Below are positions 1-10,405 of a stretch of DNA of 64,000 bases, one piece after another (position 1 is the first letter of the stretch; each line of letters begins with the position of its first letter). The notes below the pieces were generated by a model. That model made no database searches. It was not told where the DNA came from and was given only the letters and a program-made list of their open reading frames with translations. Origin of the DNA: Pseudorhodoplanes sp. (GTDB taxonomy: Bacteria; Pseudomonadota; Alphaproteobacteria; Rhizobiales; Xanthobacteraceae); the NCBI GenBank assembly GCA_032027085.1, contig JAVSMS010000001.1, positions 1,442,332 through 1,506,331 on the forward strand, in the 5' to 3' direction. A program made the position numbers and the translations under genes.

Positions 1-2829
1 GACTTCAATCATTTCGGGCTCAGTCGATGCGGGCTGTGCAGCGACCTCGACAGTCGCGCCTTCTGCAGAGGCATCGTCCGGTGCGGTATCGCCGCCTTCG
101 GCCACGTTCGGTGCTTCGACAACGGACGCCTCGGTTGCTGCCATACTTTCTGTAACAGTCGCCTGTCCGGCTGCCGGGCCAAACGAGATGTCGGGCAGCA
201 AGCTGTGGCTGTCGACGATATCCAGCGCGGGAGCGGGCGCGCCTTCGGTCGACTGAATCTCCGGAGCGATCTCGGCGTCCGCCGGCGTCACCTGTTCGAT
301 CGCCGCTTCAGCGGCCGGTGCATCGGCAGCAGGCGTCATCTGCGCGACAGGCTCCGGCGGCTTCGGACGGCGTTCCATGCGATAGCCGAGCGCGCGCAGG
401 ATGGACGCAAAATCCTCGCCCGACGAGCCGACCAGCGACGTCATGGCGACAGTAACTGTAAAGCCCGTGCCGTCGAGTGCGCCCGCCGGCTTCACGCCCG
501 GCGCATTGTCGCGCCAAGCCAATGCCGGACGTATCAGATCGGCAAGTCGCTCCAGAATGTCGACGCGCACCGCGCGTTCGCCGCAGACGCGATAGCCGGC
601 GGCACGATAGAGCGGCTTTGGAATATCCTTGTTGAATGGAATGGAGGTGCGACCGCTGGCCGCGAGATGCTGAATATCCTCCAGCCCCGGCAATTCGGGA
701 TTGTCCTGCTTGAGCGCGAAAAGCTGTGTCGCCAGCGCGCGCGGCGCCGGCTTCAGCAATTGCGGGACATAGATGTGGTAGGCGCCGAAACGCACGCCGT
801 ATTTCCGCAAGGTGGCGCGCGCCGGCTGATCAAGACCTTTCACATCGTCCGCAACTCTGTGGCGCTCCAGAACACCCAGTGACTCGATCAACTGGAAGGC
901 AATGCCGCGCGCAATGCCGGTGACGTCTTCCGCGCCGCCAAGCGCCGTCAATGCCCCCAGCAGCTTCTCAATATAGGTCTTGATCCACAGATCGAGCCGC
1001 GCCTGAACCGCCTCGCGAGCGGTACCGCTCAATTGCTCGTCGGCGAGAATGCGAACGCGCGGACGCAAGATGTCTTCGCCGGCCGTCAGCTTGCCAACGG
1101 CGTCGCCGACCCAGCGCAAGGTGCCGTCGGAGGCCAGCGCAAACTGATCGTCGGAGCCCTGCGACAATTTCTGCGCGCGCGTTTCGATCTCGCCGGCCAG
1201 AGCCTTTTGCGCGGCAGCGGCCAACGCTTTGCCTTCGGCCGTGCCCGTCGAGGAATCGGCGGCAAACCGGAACCCTTCGAGGCGGCCAACAATATGGCCT
1301 TCGACGGTGACTTCACCTGTTTTCGAGATTTCACTTTCCAAGGTCGTATTCTCGCGCAACCGCCGCATCAAGACGCTGGTGCGGCGATCGACAAAGCGAG
1401 CCGTGAGGCGTTCATGCAAGGCATCCGATAATTTGTCCTCGACCGCGCGCGTGACGCCCTGCCAATGGTCCGGATCGGCAAGCCAGTCCGGCCGGTTGGC
1501 AACAAAGGTCCATGTGCGAACATGCGCGATCCGTGTGGAAAGGGTGTCGATATCGCCTTCGGTGCGGTCCGCCTGCTCCACCTGACGGGCGAACCAATCG
1601 GTCGGGATTTTACCCTCCCGCATCAAAAATCCATAGAGGGTCGTGACCAGTTCGGCGTGGTTGGCCGGCGCGATTTTCCGGTAATCCGGAACCTGACAGG
1701 CCTCCCACAACCGCTCCACGGCCTCGCGATTGCGCGCCAAGCCACGGATGGCGTCGTCGCGCGCCGCGTGTTCGAGCACCAGAATATCTTCGGCGACCGG
1801 CGCACGGGTCAGGCCCTGTTCCTCTGGAATCGTGGCCAGTGATGCCTGCAGCGCCCCAACCGATGAGAAATCCAGGTCGGAATTGCGCCATTGCAGAATT
1901 TTGACTGGCTCGAAGGAATGACTTTCAAGCCGTTCGACCAGTTCCTGGTCAAAGGGCTGGCAGCGTCCTGTCGTGCCGAAGGTGCCGTCTCTGGTGGCGC
2001 GGCCGGCCCGACCTGCAATCTGCGCCAGTTCGGCCGGATTCAGATTGCGATACTGATAGCCGTCGAACTTGCGGTCGGACGCGAAGGCGACGTGATCGAC
2101 ATCGAGATTGAGGCCCATGCCGATGGCGTCGGTCGCCACGAGATAGTCCACGTCTCCGGACTGATAAAGTGCAACCTGTGCGTTTCGCGTGCGCGGCGAC
2201 AAGGCCCCCAGGACAACCGCGACACCGCCGCGCTGGCGCCGAATGAGTTCGCCGATGGCGTAAACTTCGTCAGCCGAAAACGCGACAACGGCGGACCGGC
2301 GCGGCAGCCGAGTCAGCTTGCGATCCCCCGCATGCGTCAGCATTGACAGCCGCGGACGCGTAACGACATGCGCACCGGGCAACAGCTTTTCCACCATCGG
2401 CCGCATGGTGGCCGCGCCGAGCAGCAGCGTTTCCTCGCGTCCGCGCCGATGCAGCATGCGGTCAGTGAAAACGTGACCGCGCTCGAAATCCTGCGCGAGC
2501 TGCACTTCGTCGACGGCGATGAAGGCAGGATCAAGATCGCGCGGCATCGCCTCGACCGTCGAGACCCAGAAGCGCGGATTGGCGGGTTTGATCTTTTCTT
2601 CGCCGGTGATCAGCGCAACCGAGGCCTCGCCGACGCGCTCAGCCACCTTGCCGTAAACTTCGCGCGCCAGAAGCCGCAGCGGCAGGCCGATCATGCCGGA
2701 CGAGTGCGCCAGCATGCGCTCAATGGCGAGATGTGTCTTGCCCGTATTGGTGGGGCCGAGGACCGCCGTGACGCCCGCGCCACGGGCGCGGGAATCGTTC
2801 CGGCTGACCGACGAGAATGTAATTGCCAT
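1..2829 (-). CDS. Suv3-like DEVQ-box superfamily 2 helicase, C-terminus cut by the window edge
   Basis: Probable ATP-dependent RNA/DNA helicase of the Suv3/MgpS-like family. At least 943 codons are open with no stop before position 1. The start is the ATG at 2829. Visible motifs are Walker A GPTNTGKT at residues 25-32, a DEVQ box (motif II) at 107-110, the motif around LGAATMRP, and the C-terminal helicase-lobe motifs ATDAIGMGLN and QIAGRAGR, all in the right order. The last visible residues are an Ala/Pro/Glu-rich linker, as often seen before a basic tail in alphaproteobacterial members. In mitochondria Suv3 works in RNA turnover; the bacterial role is not established. The long plus-strand frames here are shadows of this gene. 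Confidence 0.9.
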   Translation of the reverse strand, partial: MAITFSSVSRNDSRARGAGVTAVLGPTNTGKTHLAIERMLAHSSGMIGLPLRLLAREVYGKVAERVGEASVALITGEEKIKPANPRFWVSTVEAMPRDLDPAFIAVDEVQLAQDFERGHVFTDRMLHRRGREETLLLGAATMRPMVEKLLPGAHVVTRPRLSMLTHAGDRKLTRLPRRSAVVAFSADEVYAIGELIRRQRGGVAVVLGALSPRTRNAQVALYQSGDVDYLVATDAIGMGLNLDVDHVAFASDRKFDGYQYRNLNPAELAQIAGRAGRATRDGTFGTTGRCQPFDQELVERLESHSFEPVKILQWRNSDLDFSSVGALQASLATIPEEQGLTRAPVAEDILVLEHAARDDAIRGLARNREAVERLWEACQVPDYRKIAPANHAELVTTLYGFLMREGKIPTDWFARQVEQADRTEGDIDTLSTRIAHVRTWTFVANRPDWLADPDHWQGVTRAVEDKLSDALHERLTARFVDRRTSVLMRRLRENTTLESEISKTGEVTVEGHIVGRLEGFRFAADSSTGTAEGKALAAAAQKALAGEIETRAQKLSQGSDDQFALASDGTLRWVGDAVGKLTAGEDILRPRVRILADEQLSGTAREAVQARLDLWIKTYIEKLLGALTALGGAEDVTGIARGIAFQLIESLGVLERHRVADDVKGLDQPARATLRKYGVRFGAYHIYVPQLLKPAPRALATQLFALKQDNPELPGLEDIQHLAASGRTSIPFNKDIPKPLYRAAGYRVCGERAVRVDILERLADLIRPALAWRDNAPGVKPAGALDGTGFTVTVAMTSLVGSSGEDFASILRALGYRMERRPKPPEPVAQMTPAADAPAAEAAIEQVTPADAEIAPEIQSTEGAPAPALDIVDSHSLLPDISFGPAAGQATVTESMAATEASVVEAPNVAEGGDTAPDDASAEGATVEVAAQPASTEPEMIEV

Positions 2830-3227
2830 CAATGTTCCGGATTCAGGTGGGGCGTTTCCTTGGCTGCGCTGCGCCGCGCGGCGAGCCGATCATGCTGCCG
2901 AGAACGAAAACGCCTTACTGTCATGTCCTGTGTATCACAATGTAACGTTTCTGCCGGGTCTCAACGCCGGAATTTAATCAGCGGAACGAGTCTCGAACGA
3001 ATCGCGGCCGAATCGCGGACTCGGTGCCTGTCGGGCTTCGTTCCCCACGACATGTAGAGAGGGTTACCAGTCCGGCACTATATAGGGCGCTTTTCACTTC
3101 AGGCGAGCCTGTGACATGCGGCAAATTCGTTAACGCGGCAGTTGGCGAACTGCCTGACGGAGTCAACCGCAATTCCTTGCGCTGTGGATAAACTCGGGCC
3201 GGGCCGCTGGGGTTCGGACACACGCAC
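2830..3227. other. 398-nt intergenic stretch upstream of the helicase
   Basis: No gene is supported here. It lies between the helicase start and the 3' end of the DUF3108 gene, both on the minus strand, so it should hold the helicase promoter and the end of the DUF3108 transcript. I could not pick a promoter with confidence and saw no strong hairpin followed by a T run. Confidence 0.5.
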
Positions 3228-4100
3228 TTATTGGGTCTTTGCTGCGGCCTTGGAGGGAGTGGGGACGGAAACAAACTGCGTCGCCTCGAGTTCGCCTGTT
3301 CCAAGCGGCGTAGGAATCGACAGTTTGATCGGCGCCAGCACGCGCGTTCCGGCGATGGGCGCAAGCCACACCTCCATGTCGCGCTGAGCCATCAGATATT
3401 TGATCGCGGGCCGATCCGGGATATGGCCGGCCAGCGGTGCGAAATAGATCGAGCAGACCAGCACCTGTCCTTCGTAGCCCTTCACCTTGACCTTGTCGAA
3501 ACGCTTGAAAGCCAGGGTCAGGTCGTAGCGCATGCGGCCATCGAAGATCCCGGCATGCCGCCGGCAATTGTCCTGCGCCAGTAGATCGCCATTTCCCGGC
3601 ACGCGCACCAGCGAGGCCGTCATCGGATCGAAGACGTTGCGCTTGTGGGCGTCGGTCACCGGAACCCGCAGGGTCGAGGGCGGAGTCGGCGGCTTGACGT
3701 CGAAATCCTTTACCGCGCCGCCATTCAGGGTGATGCGGACCTCCTCGGTCTTCCTGCCGGTCGTCATCGAGGACGAATAGCTCGTCGGAGAAAATTCGTT
3801 GCCCTTGACCAGGCCGCGCGAGGCGCCGGTCCCTTCGCCCTTGCCAAAAACCCGGGCGAGGCCCGTGGTCATGCCGCTGGCCACAGCCATGAAGTGGTCG
3901 TCGCCCGCATCGACGATCCAAGTCCCCTGACCAAGCTTGATGCCGGCGAGCGTGGCGTTGTAACGCGCATCTAGCCGCCCCTGGGCAAGGGCGGAGCCTG
4001 CCGTTCCGTCGGTCAGCCCCAGCACGACCATGCCGGCGAGCCCGAAAGCAACGCTACGGATCGATTGTGCGGCGGATGCCACGGCGCTGGTCCCTTCCAA
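3228..4100 (-). CDS. DUF3108 domain exported protein
   Basis: Protein of 290 residues with an N-terminal hydrophobic segment ending near AGSALAQG (about residue 40), consistent with Sec export to the periplasm. The rest is predicted beta-rich and matches the DUF3108 pattern: an opening [12 protein letters not shown] strand, a central FDPMTASL segment, a single-Cys [12 protein letters not shown] region and the closing [18 protein letters not shown] strand. No catalytic residues can be named and the role is unknown. It is divergent from rpmB, with a shared 251-bp upstream region. Confidence 0.85.
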   Translation of the reverse strand: MEGTSAVASAAQSIRSVAFGLAGMVVLGLTDGTAGSALAQGRLDARYNATLAGIKLGQGTWIVDAGDDHFMAVASGMTTGLARVFGKGEGTGASRGLVKGNEFSPTSYSSSMTTGRKTEEVRITLNGGAVKDFDVKPPTPPSTLRVPVTDAHKRNVFDPMTASLVRVPGNGDLLAQDNCRRHAGIFDGRMRYDLTLAFKRFDKVKVKGYEGQVLVCSIYFAPLAGHIPDRPAIKYLMAQRDMEVWLAPIAGTRVLAPIKLSIPTPLGTGELEATQFVSVPTPSKAAAKTQ

Positions 4101-4243
4101 GCGGCCATACCGGCCGGGACACTAGACGATTCCCGCCGCAACGGCAGAAATTCCACTGCCCTGGCTGGACTTTAAGGGCCTTTCGATTCATTTGGTGGCC
4201 CCGAATACGCCGATTGTGTGATGGTCGCAGACGGCCGGTTTGC

Positions 4244-4272
4244 TTGACGCTTGGCCCCCCTCTCTTTATAGG
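4244..4272 (+). promoter_or_regulatory. Sigma-70-type promoter of rpmB
   Basis: TTGACG at 4244-4249 and TATAGG at 4267-4272 are separated by exactly 17 nt. About 80 nt of 5' UTR follow, including a 6-bp hairpin (CTGCGG/CCGCAG, 4274-4289) and an AAGGA Shine-Dalgarno at 4340-4344 before the rpmB ATG. Called from spacing and match only. Confidence 0.6.
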
Positions 4273-4351
4273 ACTGCGGTCTCCCGCAGGGATGGACCAT
4301 GCCAACCGGGCGCAACGGCGCCGCGGGGCGGATTTTTTGAAGGATGACCCC

Positions 4352-4642
4352 ATGTCGCGGCAATGCGATCTGACCGGAAAGAAGCCCCTTGTCGGTCACA
4401 AGGTGAGCCACTCCAACATCAAGACCAAGCGGCGCTTCCTGCCGAACCTGGTGAATGTCACGCTGATGTCGGACGCGCTGAACCGCTCGGTGCGCCTGCG
4501 CGTGTCGACCAACGCGCTGAAGACCGTCGATCACCGCGGCGGCCTTGATGCTTTCCTGGTGAAGGCCAGCGACTCGCAGCTCTCACCGCGCGCGCTTGAA
4601 CTGAAGCGCGCCGTGAAGAAGAAGCTGGCGGAAGCAAGCTGA
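4352..4642 (+). CDS. rpmB: 50S ribosomal protein bL28
   Basis: Ribosomal protein bL28, 96 residues, a component of the large subunit. It starts [20 protein letters not shown] and ends in the usual basic [12 protein letters not shown] tail. The frame is open well upstream, but the ATG at 4352 is chosen because it gives the family N-terminus and has AAGGA seven nt upstream. A promoter and a terminator flank it, so it is probably a single-gene transcript. Confidence 0.95.
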   Translation: MSRQCDLTGKKPLVGHKVSHSNIKTKRRFLPNLVNVTLMSDALNRSVRLRVSTNALKTVDHRGGLDAFLVKASDSQLSPRALELKRAVKKKLAEAS

Positions 4643-4717
4643 CGTTGCTGCGTCATGCGCGGGCTCGACCCGCGCATCCATCTTTCAGCTAAAACTTTTT
4701 CGTCGACGGATGGCGGG

Positions 4718-4741
4718 GTCATGCCCGGCCATGACTTTTTT
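4718..4741 (+). terminator. Rho-independent terminator after rpmB
   Basis: Stem GTCATG (4718-4723) pairs with CATGAC (4730-4735) across a CCCGGC loop and is followed by six T residues (4736-4741). It sits 75 nt after the rpmB stop and just before the 3' end of the converging phytase-like gene. An upstream perfect 9-bp hairpin (4655-4677, ATGCGCGGG/CCCGCGCAT) belongs to the same palindromic repeat type seen elsewhere in the window. Confidence 0.7.
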
Positions 4742-4743
4742 GG

Positions 4744-5751
4744 TCACTTGTCCAACAACGTAAACTGCAGCAGCAGCGTTCGCTGGATGATCGAGAAATT
4801 GTCATCCGATACGAGCGTCAGCACGATCGTGCCATCTGCCGCGCGATGCACGCTCAGTCCTTCCATGTTGTCGATCTGGTAGCCCATATCGGCATGGATC
4901 AAGCTCGGACCATCGAGGAGAGCACCGGGCGCAACATGCGACAGCGGCACGCGGCGGATGCGCATCGCCACGCCCTTCTGCCAACTGAAGAAACGCTCAA
5001 GCAGCAGTAGGTCCGATGTCGGTGTCAGCGCGCAATCGACGATGTCGAAATCGTCCTTGCGTTTGACCATGAAAAGGCCGGGCTTCGGCCCGCCGATCAG
5101 GAATCCGCGGACATTGCCGTCGCCATCGAGGCTGCGCTCGGAAATCGCCAGCAATGCGCCGAACAGCGGCGTTCCCTTCGGCATGGCCAGCAGGCATTCG
5201 ATGCCGCGGTTGCTTGGCAGCTTTGTCATCTCCGGCGGGACTGGCACGATCTGCCCGCGCGCCTGCAGCCCCTCCATGCCATAGTCAAAGCGAAGAATGC
5301 GATGCACGCGCTCGAGCGCCACATGGGCGACGCCACCATCCCATGCCAGCGCCTCGGTGTCGTACCAGCCACGTGCCGTGATCGCCCGCCCTCCGGAGCC
5401 CAGCATCGGCGCCATTTCGGCGCCGGCGATGCCGATCGGCTTGTTGTCACGATAGACGATACGTCCGCGCAGCCAGTCGCCTTTATCGGTTATCGCGAGG
5501 AAATTCGCGCCGTCCGAAGCAACACGGATGGAGGATAATCCGCCGAAACTCCTGGTCGTCGACGACAGCTCAAGGGCGCCGCGAAAATCCAGCGCGCCAA
5601 AAACCCTGCGCTCGGGTTCTCCGGGCTGGAACGCATCGATCGGCCTGACGCGAATTTCAATTTTTTCAGGAGGCTGCGGCGCTTGTGCAAAAAGTTGCGC
5701 CGACGACAGCGCGGCAATTGCAAAAGCCGCGGCAATCGCGCGTGCGCTCAC
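4744..5751 (-). CDS. Exported esterase-like phytase-family protein
   Basis: Protein of 335 residues with a cleavable signal peptide (about residues 1-24, ending AQLFAQA). The rest fits the esterase-like activity of phytase family (beta-propeller fold): [19 protein letters not shown] near the N-terminus, [14 protein letters not shown] in the middle and a late NMEGLSV segment. Its substrate cannot be told from sequence. The start codon is GTG and overlaps the cobT stop by 4 nt (GTGA), so it is likely translationally coupled to cobT, although no link to cobalamin is known to me. Confidence 0.85.
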   Translation of the reverse strand: MSARAIAAAFAIAALSSAQLFAQAPQPPEKIEIRVRPIDAFQPGEPERRVFGALDFRGALELSSTTRSFGGLSSIRVASDGANFLAITDKGDWLRGRIVYRDNKPIGIAGAEMAPMLGSGGRAITARGWYDTEALAWDGGVAHVALERVHRILRFDYGMEGLQARGQIVPVPPEMTKLPSNRGIECLLAMPKGTPLFGALLAISERSLDGDGNVRGFLIGGPKPGLFMVKRKDDFDIVDCALTPTSDLLLLERFFSWQKGVAMRIRRVPLSHVAPGALLDGPSLIHADMGYQIDNMEGLSVHRAADGTIVLTLVSDDNFSIIQRTLLLQFTLLDK

Positions 5752-7652
5752 GAATGCAGCCTTCGCTTCGGCGCGTGGCGCGGCTGCGGCTCCGGCGCCT
5801 TCTCGTCGAACAATTCGGCGAGCTTTTCAGTCATCGCGCCGCCGAGTTCTTCCGCGTCCACGATGGTGACGGCACGACGATAATAGCGTGTCACGTCGTG
5901 GCCGATGCCGATCGCGATCAATTCGATCGGCGAGCGGGTCTCGATTTCCTCGATCACGTAACGCAGGTGCCGCTCAAGATAATTGCCGGCATTCACCGAC
6001 AGAGTGGAATCGTCGACCGGCGCACCGTCGGAAATCATCATCAGAATGCGGCGCTGCTCGGTGCGGCCCAGCAGCCGGCGATAAGCCCAGCTCAGCGCCT
6101 CACCGTCGATATTTTCCTTGAGCAGGCCCTCGCGCATCATCAGGCCGAGATTCTTGCGGGCGCGGCGCCAGGGTGCATCTGCGGCTTTATAAATGATGTG
6201 GCGCAGATCGTTGAGGCGACCGGGATTGGCCGGTTTGCCCGCGGCGAGCCAAGCCTCACGTGACTGGCCGCCTTTCCAAGCGCGGGTGGTAAAGCCAAGA
6301 ATTTCCACCTTGACGCCGCAGCGCTCCAGCGTGCGCGCGAGGATATCGGCGCAGGTGGCAGCGACCGTGATCGGACGGCCGCGCATCGAACCGGAATTAT
6401 CGAGCAACAGCGTCACCACCGTGTCGCGAAAATTGGTGTCCTTCTCGCGCTTGAACGTGAGCGGATGCATCGGATCGACGATGACGCGCGACAGCCGCGC
6501 CGGATCGAGCATGCCTTCGTCGAGATCAAACTCCCAGGCGCGGTTCTGCTGCGCCATCAGCCTGCGCTGCAGGCGATTGGCGAGCCGCGCCACCACGCCC
6601 TGCAGGTGCGAGAGCTGCTTGTCGAGATAGCCGCGCAGGCGATCGAGCTCTTCCGGCTCGCACAGATCTTCCGCCGCGATCTCCTCGTCGAACTTGCTGA
6701 CGAAGGGGTGATATTCCGGACCGCGATAGTCTTGACCTGCGCCGGGACGCGGACGCCATGGCTCCGCAGGCGATTCGGAATCGCCCATGTCGCTGTCGTC
6801 GGTCATGTCGGTCGCCTGCGCATCCAGCGCTTCGGCGGAGGCATCCTGCGCATCCTCCGCGGAGGATTCTGCCTCCTCAATGCTCATGCGCTGGCTGTCG
6901 TCGGACTCGGTCGCCTCGCCCTGCTCGCCGGACTCATCCTGCTGGCGATCCTGTTCGTCGTCGTCCGTTTCCTCTTCGTCCTCGGAATCGCGGTTGCGGT
7001 CCTCGCCCATGTCAAGCGAGTCGAGGAGATCATGCACCGCGTCGCCGAAACGCTGCTGATCCTCGATCAGCGCGTCGAGCCGGTCGAGGCCGTGTCCCGC
7101 CTTGTCTTCGATGATCGGCCGCCAGAGATCGACCAGCTTCCTCGCTGCAGGCGGCGGGGTGATGCCGGTCAGGCGCTCGCGCACCATCATGGCGACCGCC
7201 TCCTCGATCGGAGCGTCGGCGCGATCGGTTATGTCGTCGAACTTGCCGCGATGAAATTTGTCATCGAGCATCGCCGACAGATTCTGAGCAACGCCGCGCA
7301 TGCGGCGCGCGCCGATGGATTCCACGCGGGCCTGCTCCACCGCGTCGAACACCGCCCGCGCCTGCTGCCCGCCGGGCAGCAATTTCCGGTGAACGCTGGG
7401 ATTGTGGCAGGCAAGCTTGAGAGCCAGGGCGTCGGCGTGGCCGCGCACGATGGCGGCTTCCTGCTTTGTCAGCTTGCGAGCCGGTTCCGGCAGCCGCACC
7501 TTGCTGCCGGCAAGACCGGGCCGCTCCGCGGCGAAGGACACTTCAAGATCCGCCTTCTTGGCGAGTGCACGCAGACAGCCCGTCACCGCGCGCTTGAACG
7601 GCTCGTTCGGCGATTCTTTTGGGGTCGTCTTCGGTCGATAATTCGAGGACAT
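5748..7652 (-). CDS. cobT: Cobaltochelatase subunit CobT
   Basis: Subunit of the ATP-dependent aerobic cobaltochelatase CobNST, which inserts Co2+ into hydrogenobyrinic acid a,c-diamide in cobalamin synthesis. The protein is 634 residues from the ATG at 7652 (MSSNYRPKT); upstream codons in the same frame are not family-like. An N-terminal CobT domain is followed by a very acidic linker (about residues 218-296), then a von Willebrand A domain with the metal-binding DNSGS motif at 418-422. CobS lies upstream on the same strand after a 144-nt gap containing a palindromic repeat. CobN is not in the window. Confidence 0.95.
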   Translation of the reverse strand: MSSNYRPKTTPKESPNEPFKRAVTGCLRALAKKADLEVSFAAERPGLAGSKVRLPEPARKLTKQEAAIVRGHADALALKLACHNPSVHRKLLPGGQQARAVFDAVEQARVESIGARRMRGVAQNLSAMLDDKFHRGKFDDITDRADAPIEEAVAMMVRERLTGITPPPAARKLVDLWRPIIEDKAGHGLDRLDALIEDQQRFGDAVHDLLDSLDMGEDRNRDSEDEEETDDDEQDRQQDESGEQGEATESDDSQRMSIEEAESSAEDAQDASAEALDAQATDMTDDSDMGDSESPAEPWRPRPGAGQDYRGPEYHPFVSKFDEEIAAEDLCEPEELDRLRGYLDKQLSHLQGVVARLANRLQRRLMAQQNRAWEFDLDEGMLDPARLSRVIVDPMHPLTFKREKDTNFRDTVVTLLLDNSGSMRGRPITVAATCADILARTLERCGVKVEILGFTTRAWKGGQSREAWLAAGKPANPGRLNDLRHIIYKAADAPWRRARKNLGLMMREGLLKENIDGEALSWAYRRLLGRTEQRRILMMISDGAPVDDSTLSVNAGNYLERHLRYVIEEIETRSPIELIAIGIGHDVTRYYRRAVTIVDAEELGGAMTEKLAELFDEKAPEPQPRHAPKRRLHS

Positions 7653-7671
7653 AGCTGGCCTTGCCGGGCCG

Positions 7672-7714
7672 ATCATCCTTCGAGGCCCGCCTTCGGCGGG
7701 TCCCATCAGGATGA
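7672..7714. repeat. Palindromic intergenic repeat between cobS and cobT
   Basis: An outer TCATCCT/AGGATGA arm pair encloses an inner CCCGCC-TTC-GGCGGG hairpin. Similar modules with TCATCCTTCGAG occur at about 30.33 kb and, inverted, near 62.69 kb, so it looks like a dispersed small palindromic element rather than a gene-specific site. It could reduce read-through from cobS to cobT, but no T run follows it. Confidence 0.55.
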
Positions 7715-7796
7715 CGGGGAATGTTTACTCATATCTCGATCCGTCGCCCCGCACTGTCGACGCGAAGCGTCGAGCCTCGAAGGCGACGGCCGCAAT

Positions 7797-8795
7797 CTAG
7801 GTCAATGCCACGTTCACCGCCGATTCCGGCAACTCCTGCCCGAAGCTGCGCTGATAGAACTCGGCCACGATGGAGCGCTCGAGCTCGTCGCACTTGTTCA
7901 GGAAGGTGACGCGGAAGGCAAAACCGATATCGCCGAAAATGTCGGAATTCTCCGCCCAGGTGATCACGGTGCGCGGCGACATGACGGTCGAGATATCGCC
8001 GTTCATGAAGGCATTCCGCGTCAGATCGGCGACGCGCACCATCTTGTTGACGATGTCGCGGCCTTCTTCGGTCTGATAATGCTTCGCCTTCGCCAGCACG
8101 ATATCCACTTCCCTGTCGTGCGGCAGGTAATTCAACGTCGTCACGATCGACCAGCGGTCCATCTGACCTTGGTTGATCTGTTGCGTGCCGTGATAGAGGC
8201 CGGTGGTGTCGCCAAGGCCGACGGTGTTGGCGGTGGCAAACAGCCGGAAGGCGGGGTGCGGACGAATGACCTTGTTCTGGTCGAGCAAGGTGAGACGGCC
8301 GGACACTTCCAGCACGCGCTGGATCACGAACATCACGTCCGGACGACCGGCATCATATTCGTCGAAGCAGAGCGCGACGTTGTTCTGCAATGCCCAGGGC
8401 AAAATGCCGTCGCGGAATTCGGTCACCTGCAATCCGTCGCGGATCACGATGGCATCCTTGCCAACCAGATCGACGCGGCTGATATGGCTGTCGAGATTGA
8501 CGCGCACGCATGGCCAGTTCAGGCGCGCGGCCACCTGCTCGATATGCGTGGATTTGCCAGTGCCGTGATAGCCGGTCACCATCACGCGGCGGTTCTTGGC
8601 AAAGCCGGCCAGGATCGCGAGCGTGGTCGGGCGATCGAACAGATAATCCGGGTCGAGATCCGGCACGTGCATGTCCGGCTCGGAATAAGCCGGAACTTCC
8701 ATATTGGAATCGATGCCAAAAACCTGCCGGACCGATACCTTCATGTCCGGCAAGCCGCCTGGGCCTTGCGCGACCTCTTGGGTTGCAGTCGTCAT
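7797..8795 (-). CDS. cobS: Cobaltochelatase subunit CobS
   Basis: AAA+ ATPase subunit of the aerobic cobaltochelatase, working as a ring with CobT and delivering energy to CobN. The protein is 332 residues, the known CobS length. Walker A GYHGTGKS is at residues 75-82 and Walker B CFDEYD at 143-148, with a sensor-like FATANTVG segment after it. The ATG at 8795 has a GGAG Shine-Dalgarno upstream; the open frame extends 46 codons further but those codons are not family-like. Confidence 0.96.
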   Translation of the reverse strand: MTTATQEVAQGPGGLPDMKVSVRQVFGIDSNMEVPAYSEPDMHVPDLDPDYLFDRPTTLAILAGFAKNRRVMVTGYHGTGKSTHIEQVAARLNWPCVRVNLDSHISRVDLVGKDAIVIRDGLQVTEFRDGILPWALQNNVALCFDEYDAGRPDVMFVIQRVLEVSGRLTLLDQNKVIRPHPAFRLFATANTVGLGDTTGLYHGTQQINQGQMDRWSIVTTLNYLPHDREVDIVLAKAKHYQTEEGRDIVNKMVRVADLTRNAFMNGDISTVMSPRTVITWAENSDIFGDIGFAFRVTFLNKCDELERSIVAEFYQRSFGQELPESAVNVALT

Positions 8796-9000
8796 TGGAA
8801 CTCCGTGGCCCCCGGCACATCCTGGGGCTGTAAACGCCGATTGAGGGTGCAAATCGGATAGCGGGGCCAACCTAGCAGAAAGCCCGGTCCGGAATAAACC
8901 CGGCGCTTCCGAGAACATATCCAAATAGATCAACTAGATAGGAATGCGAAGGCCTGTCCGGAAGGCAGGGCGGGGCTGCGAGGGCGGAATAATTCTCAGA

Positions 9001-9195
9001 CTAGCGCCGGACCTCGCGCCACAAGCCGCGGGCTTGGGCGAGCAGCTTGAAGGAATGCGCGACCTGGGCATTGCCGACCCGAAGGTTGCGGTGCGTGCGG
9101 CGAACAAGGTGCCGGCCTTCCGCGGCCAGTTCATGCGCGTGTTTCAGCCGCTCGGTGAACGACATCGCCGCCTTGTCGGCGTCCGTCTGCGCCAT
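9001..9195 (-). CDS. Small basic hypothetical protein
   Basis: Possible 64-residue protein starting MAQTDADKAAMSFTERLKHA, rich in His and Arg, with no signal peptide or membrane segment. It lies in the same orientation as its neighbours, between the J-domain gene and cobS. AAGG lies six nt before the ATG at 9195. I do not recognise a family. Codon use is not strongly distinctive, so it could be chance. Confidence 0.35.
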   Translation of the reverse strand: MAQTDADKAAMSFTERLKHAHELAAEGRHLVRRTHRNLRVGNAQVAHSFKLLAQARGLWREVRR

Positions 9196-9345
9196 GACCT
9201 TGCTCTCCGTCCGCGAAAGCAGCGCGTGAGAAGTATGAAAATCTAGGCGGAGGGCGGCGACACAGCGAATCGATTCATGCTGTGCGCAGGACTTGTCACC
9301 AGTTTTGCGCACCGGCTTTACAGATGGCGGTACATGCCGCCTTGC

Positions 9346-9954
9346 TCAGCAGAAGCCGACCGATTTCAGGTAATTGTAGGACTGAATGATCTCGATCAGC
9401 CGGTCCTCGGTCGTGCGGTCACCGCCATTGGCGTCGGGATGGTGGCGTTTAACCAGATCGTGGAATTTGGCCTTGATCTCTGTGCGCGAGGCCGAGACCT
9501 CAAGACCCAGCGTCTCGAAGGCTTTGCGTTCGGCATTGCGAATGGTGCGGGCTTCCTTCTTTGCCGACACGCGCTCGCTGGACCCGTGCCCGCCCAATTC
9601 GCGGAACAACACGAACGGGTCTTCTGCGCCTTCGGCATAAAAATGCCCAGGCTCGCCCTTGTTGCCGGTTCCCATCTTCCATGTCGGCCGATGCCCGGTC
9701 AGGGCATCCTTCTGAAAACGCAGCACCTCGTCGTCGCTCATGCCGGAAAAGTAGTTGTAGGATTGGTTGTATTCCCGCACGTGGTCGAGGCAGTAACGCC
9801 ACCTCTCGTTCTCGCGGCCACGCCCCTTCGGCGCAAGATGCAGTCCAGGCTTCTGGCAGCCCGGCCACTCGCAAATATGCGTCGCCTTGCGGACAGAGCG
9901 GTCTGCTCCCGGCTTGACCCGGATCCGGTCGAAATAAGGTGAATCGAATTTCAT
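9346..9954 (-). CDS. J-domain protein with N-terminal Cys/His motif
   Basis: Protein of 202 residues. The C-terminal ~65 residues are a DnaJ J domain with HPD at 172-174, the tripeptide that stimulates Hsp70 ATPase, so it probably acts as a cytosolic DnaK co-chaperone. The N-terminal part lacks the G/F-rich region and zinc centre of classical DnaJ. Instead it has C28, C33, C55 and H58, which could form a small zinc site (inference). It is divergent from a bolA-family gene 132 bp away, an arrangement I associate with Hyphomicrobiales. Confidence 0.88.
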   Translation of the reverse strand: MKFDSPYFDRIRVKPGADRSVRKATHICEWPGCQKPGLHLAPKGRGRENERWRYCLDHVREYNQSYNYFSGMSDDEVLRFQKDALTGHRPTWKMGTGNKGEPGHFYAEGAEDPFVLFRELGGHGSSERVSAKKEARTIRNAERKAFETLGLEVSASRTEIKAKFHDLVKRHHPDANGGDRTTEDRLIEIIQSYNYLKSVGFC

Positions 9955-10086
9955 GGTCTGCGATTATTCGGACGTTCGTGCCGCACCTTCAAGACTTGAC
10001 TTTGCAGCTTCCCGCAAGGACGGGCGCTGCGCCGCACAGATGGCTGCCATTGACCTTGCCCGCCGCCTCCCATTAAGCAAGCCAGC

Positions 10087-10359
10087 ATGCAGACGAAAGA
10101 TGTCATCATCGAGAAACTGACAAGAACCTTTGCGCCGAAAAGTCTGGAAGTTCTGGACGAATCGGAGCGGCACAGAGGCCATGCCGGGTATCGTCAGGGT
10201 GGGCAGACCCATTATAAAATTTATATCGTGGCGGAAGCCTTCGCCGGCAAGTCCCGAGTCATGCGTCATCGCATGATCAACGAGGCTTTGGCCGACGATC
10301 TCCGGAACGGCATTCATGCGCTGGCGATCCATGCCAGTGCGCCCGGAGAGGAATTGTAG
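10087..10359 (+). CDS. BolA family protein
   Basis: Protein of 90 residues with the BolA fold pattern: ESERHRGHAGYRQGGQTHYKI, then the helix RVMRHRMINEALADDL and a conserved HALAIHA strand with a histidine. BolA proteins partner monothiol glutaredoxins and handle Fe-S clusters or act in stress responses. The ATG at 10087 gives the standard length. It lies directly upstream of the decayed gene cluster at 10.4-11.4 kb. Confidence 0.9.
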   Translation: MQTKDVIIEKLTRTFAPKSLEVLDESERHRGHAGYRQGGQTHYKIYIVAEAFAGKSRVMRHRMINEALADDLRNGIHALAIHASAPGEEL

Positions 10360-10405
10360 ATCCGCTATCATAGGGAACTCTTCCAGCTATGTTCTTTTGC
10401 TTGCC

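Noticed and set aside
6465-8861. A 798-codon plus-strand open frame antisense to cobS and cobT
   Set aside because: The minus strand encodes two unmistakable proteins with full motifs. The plus frame is a GC-rich shadow with His/Arg/Leu-rich composition and no family signature.
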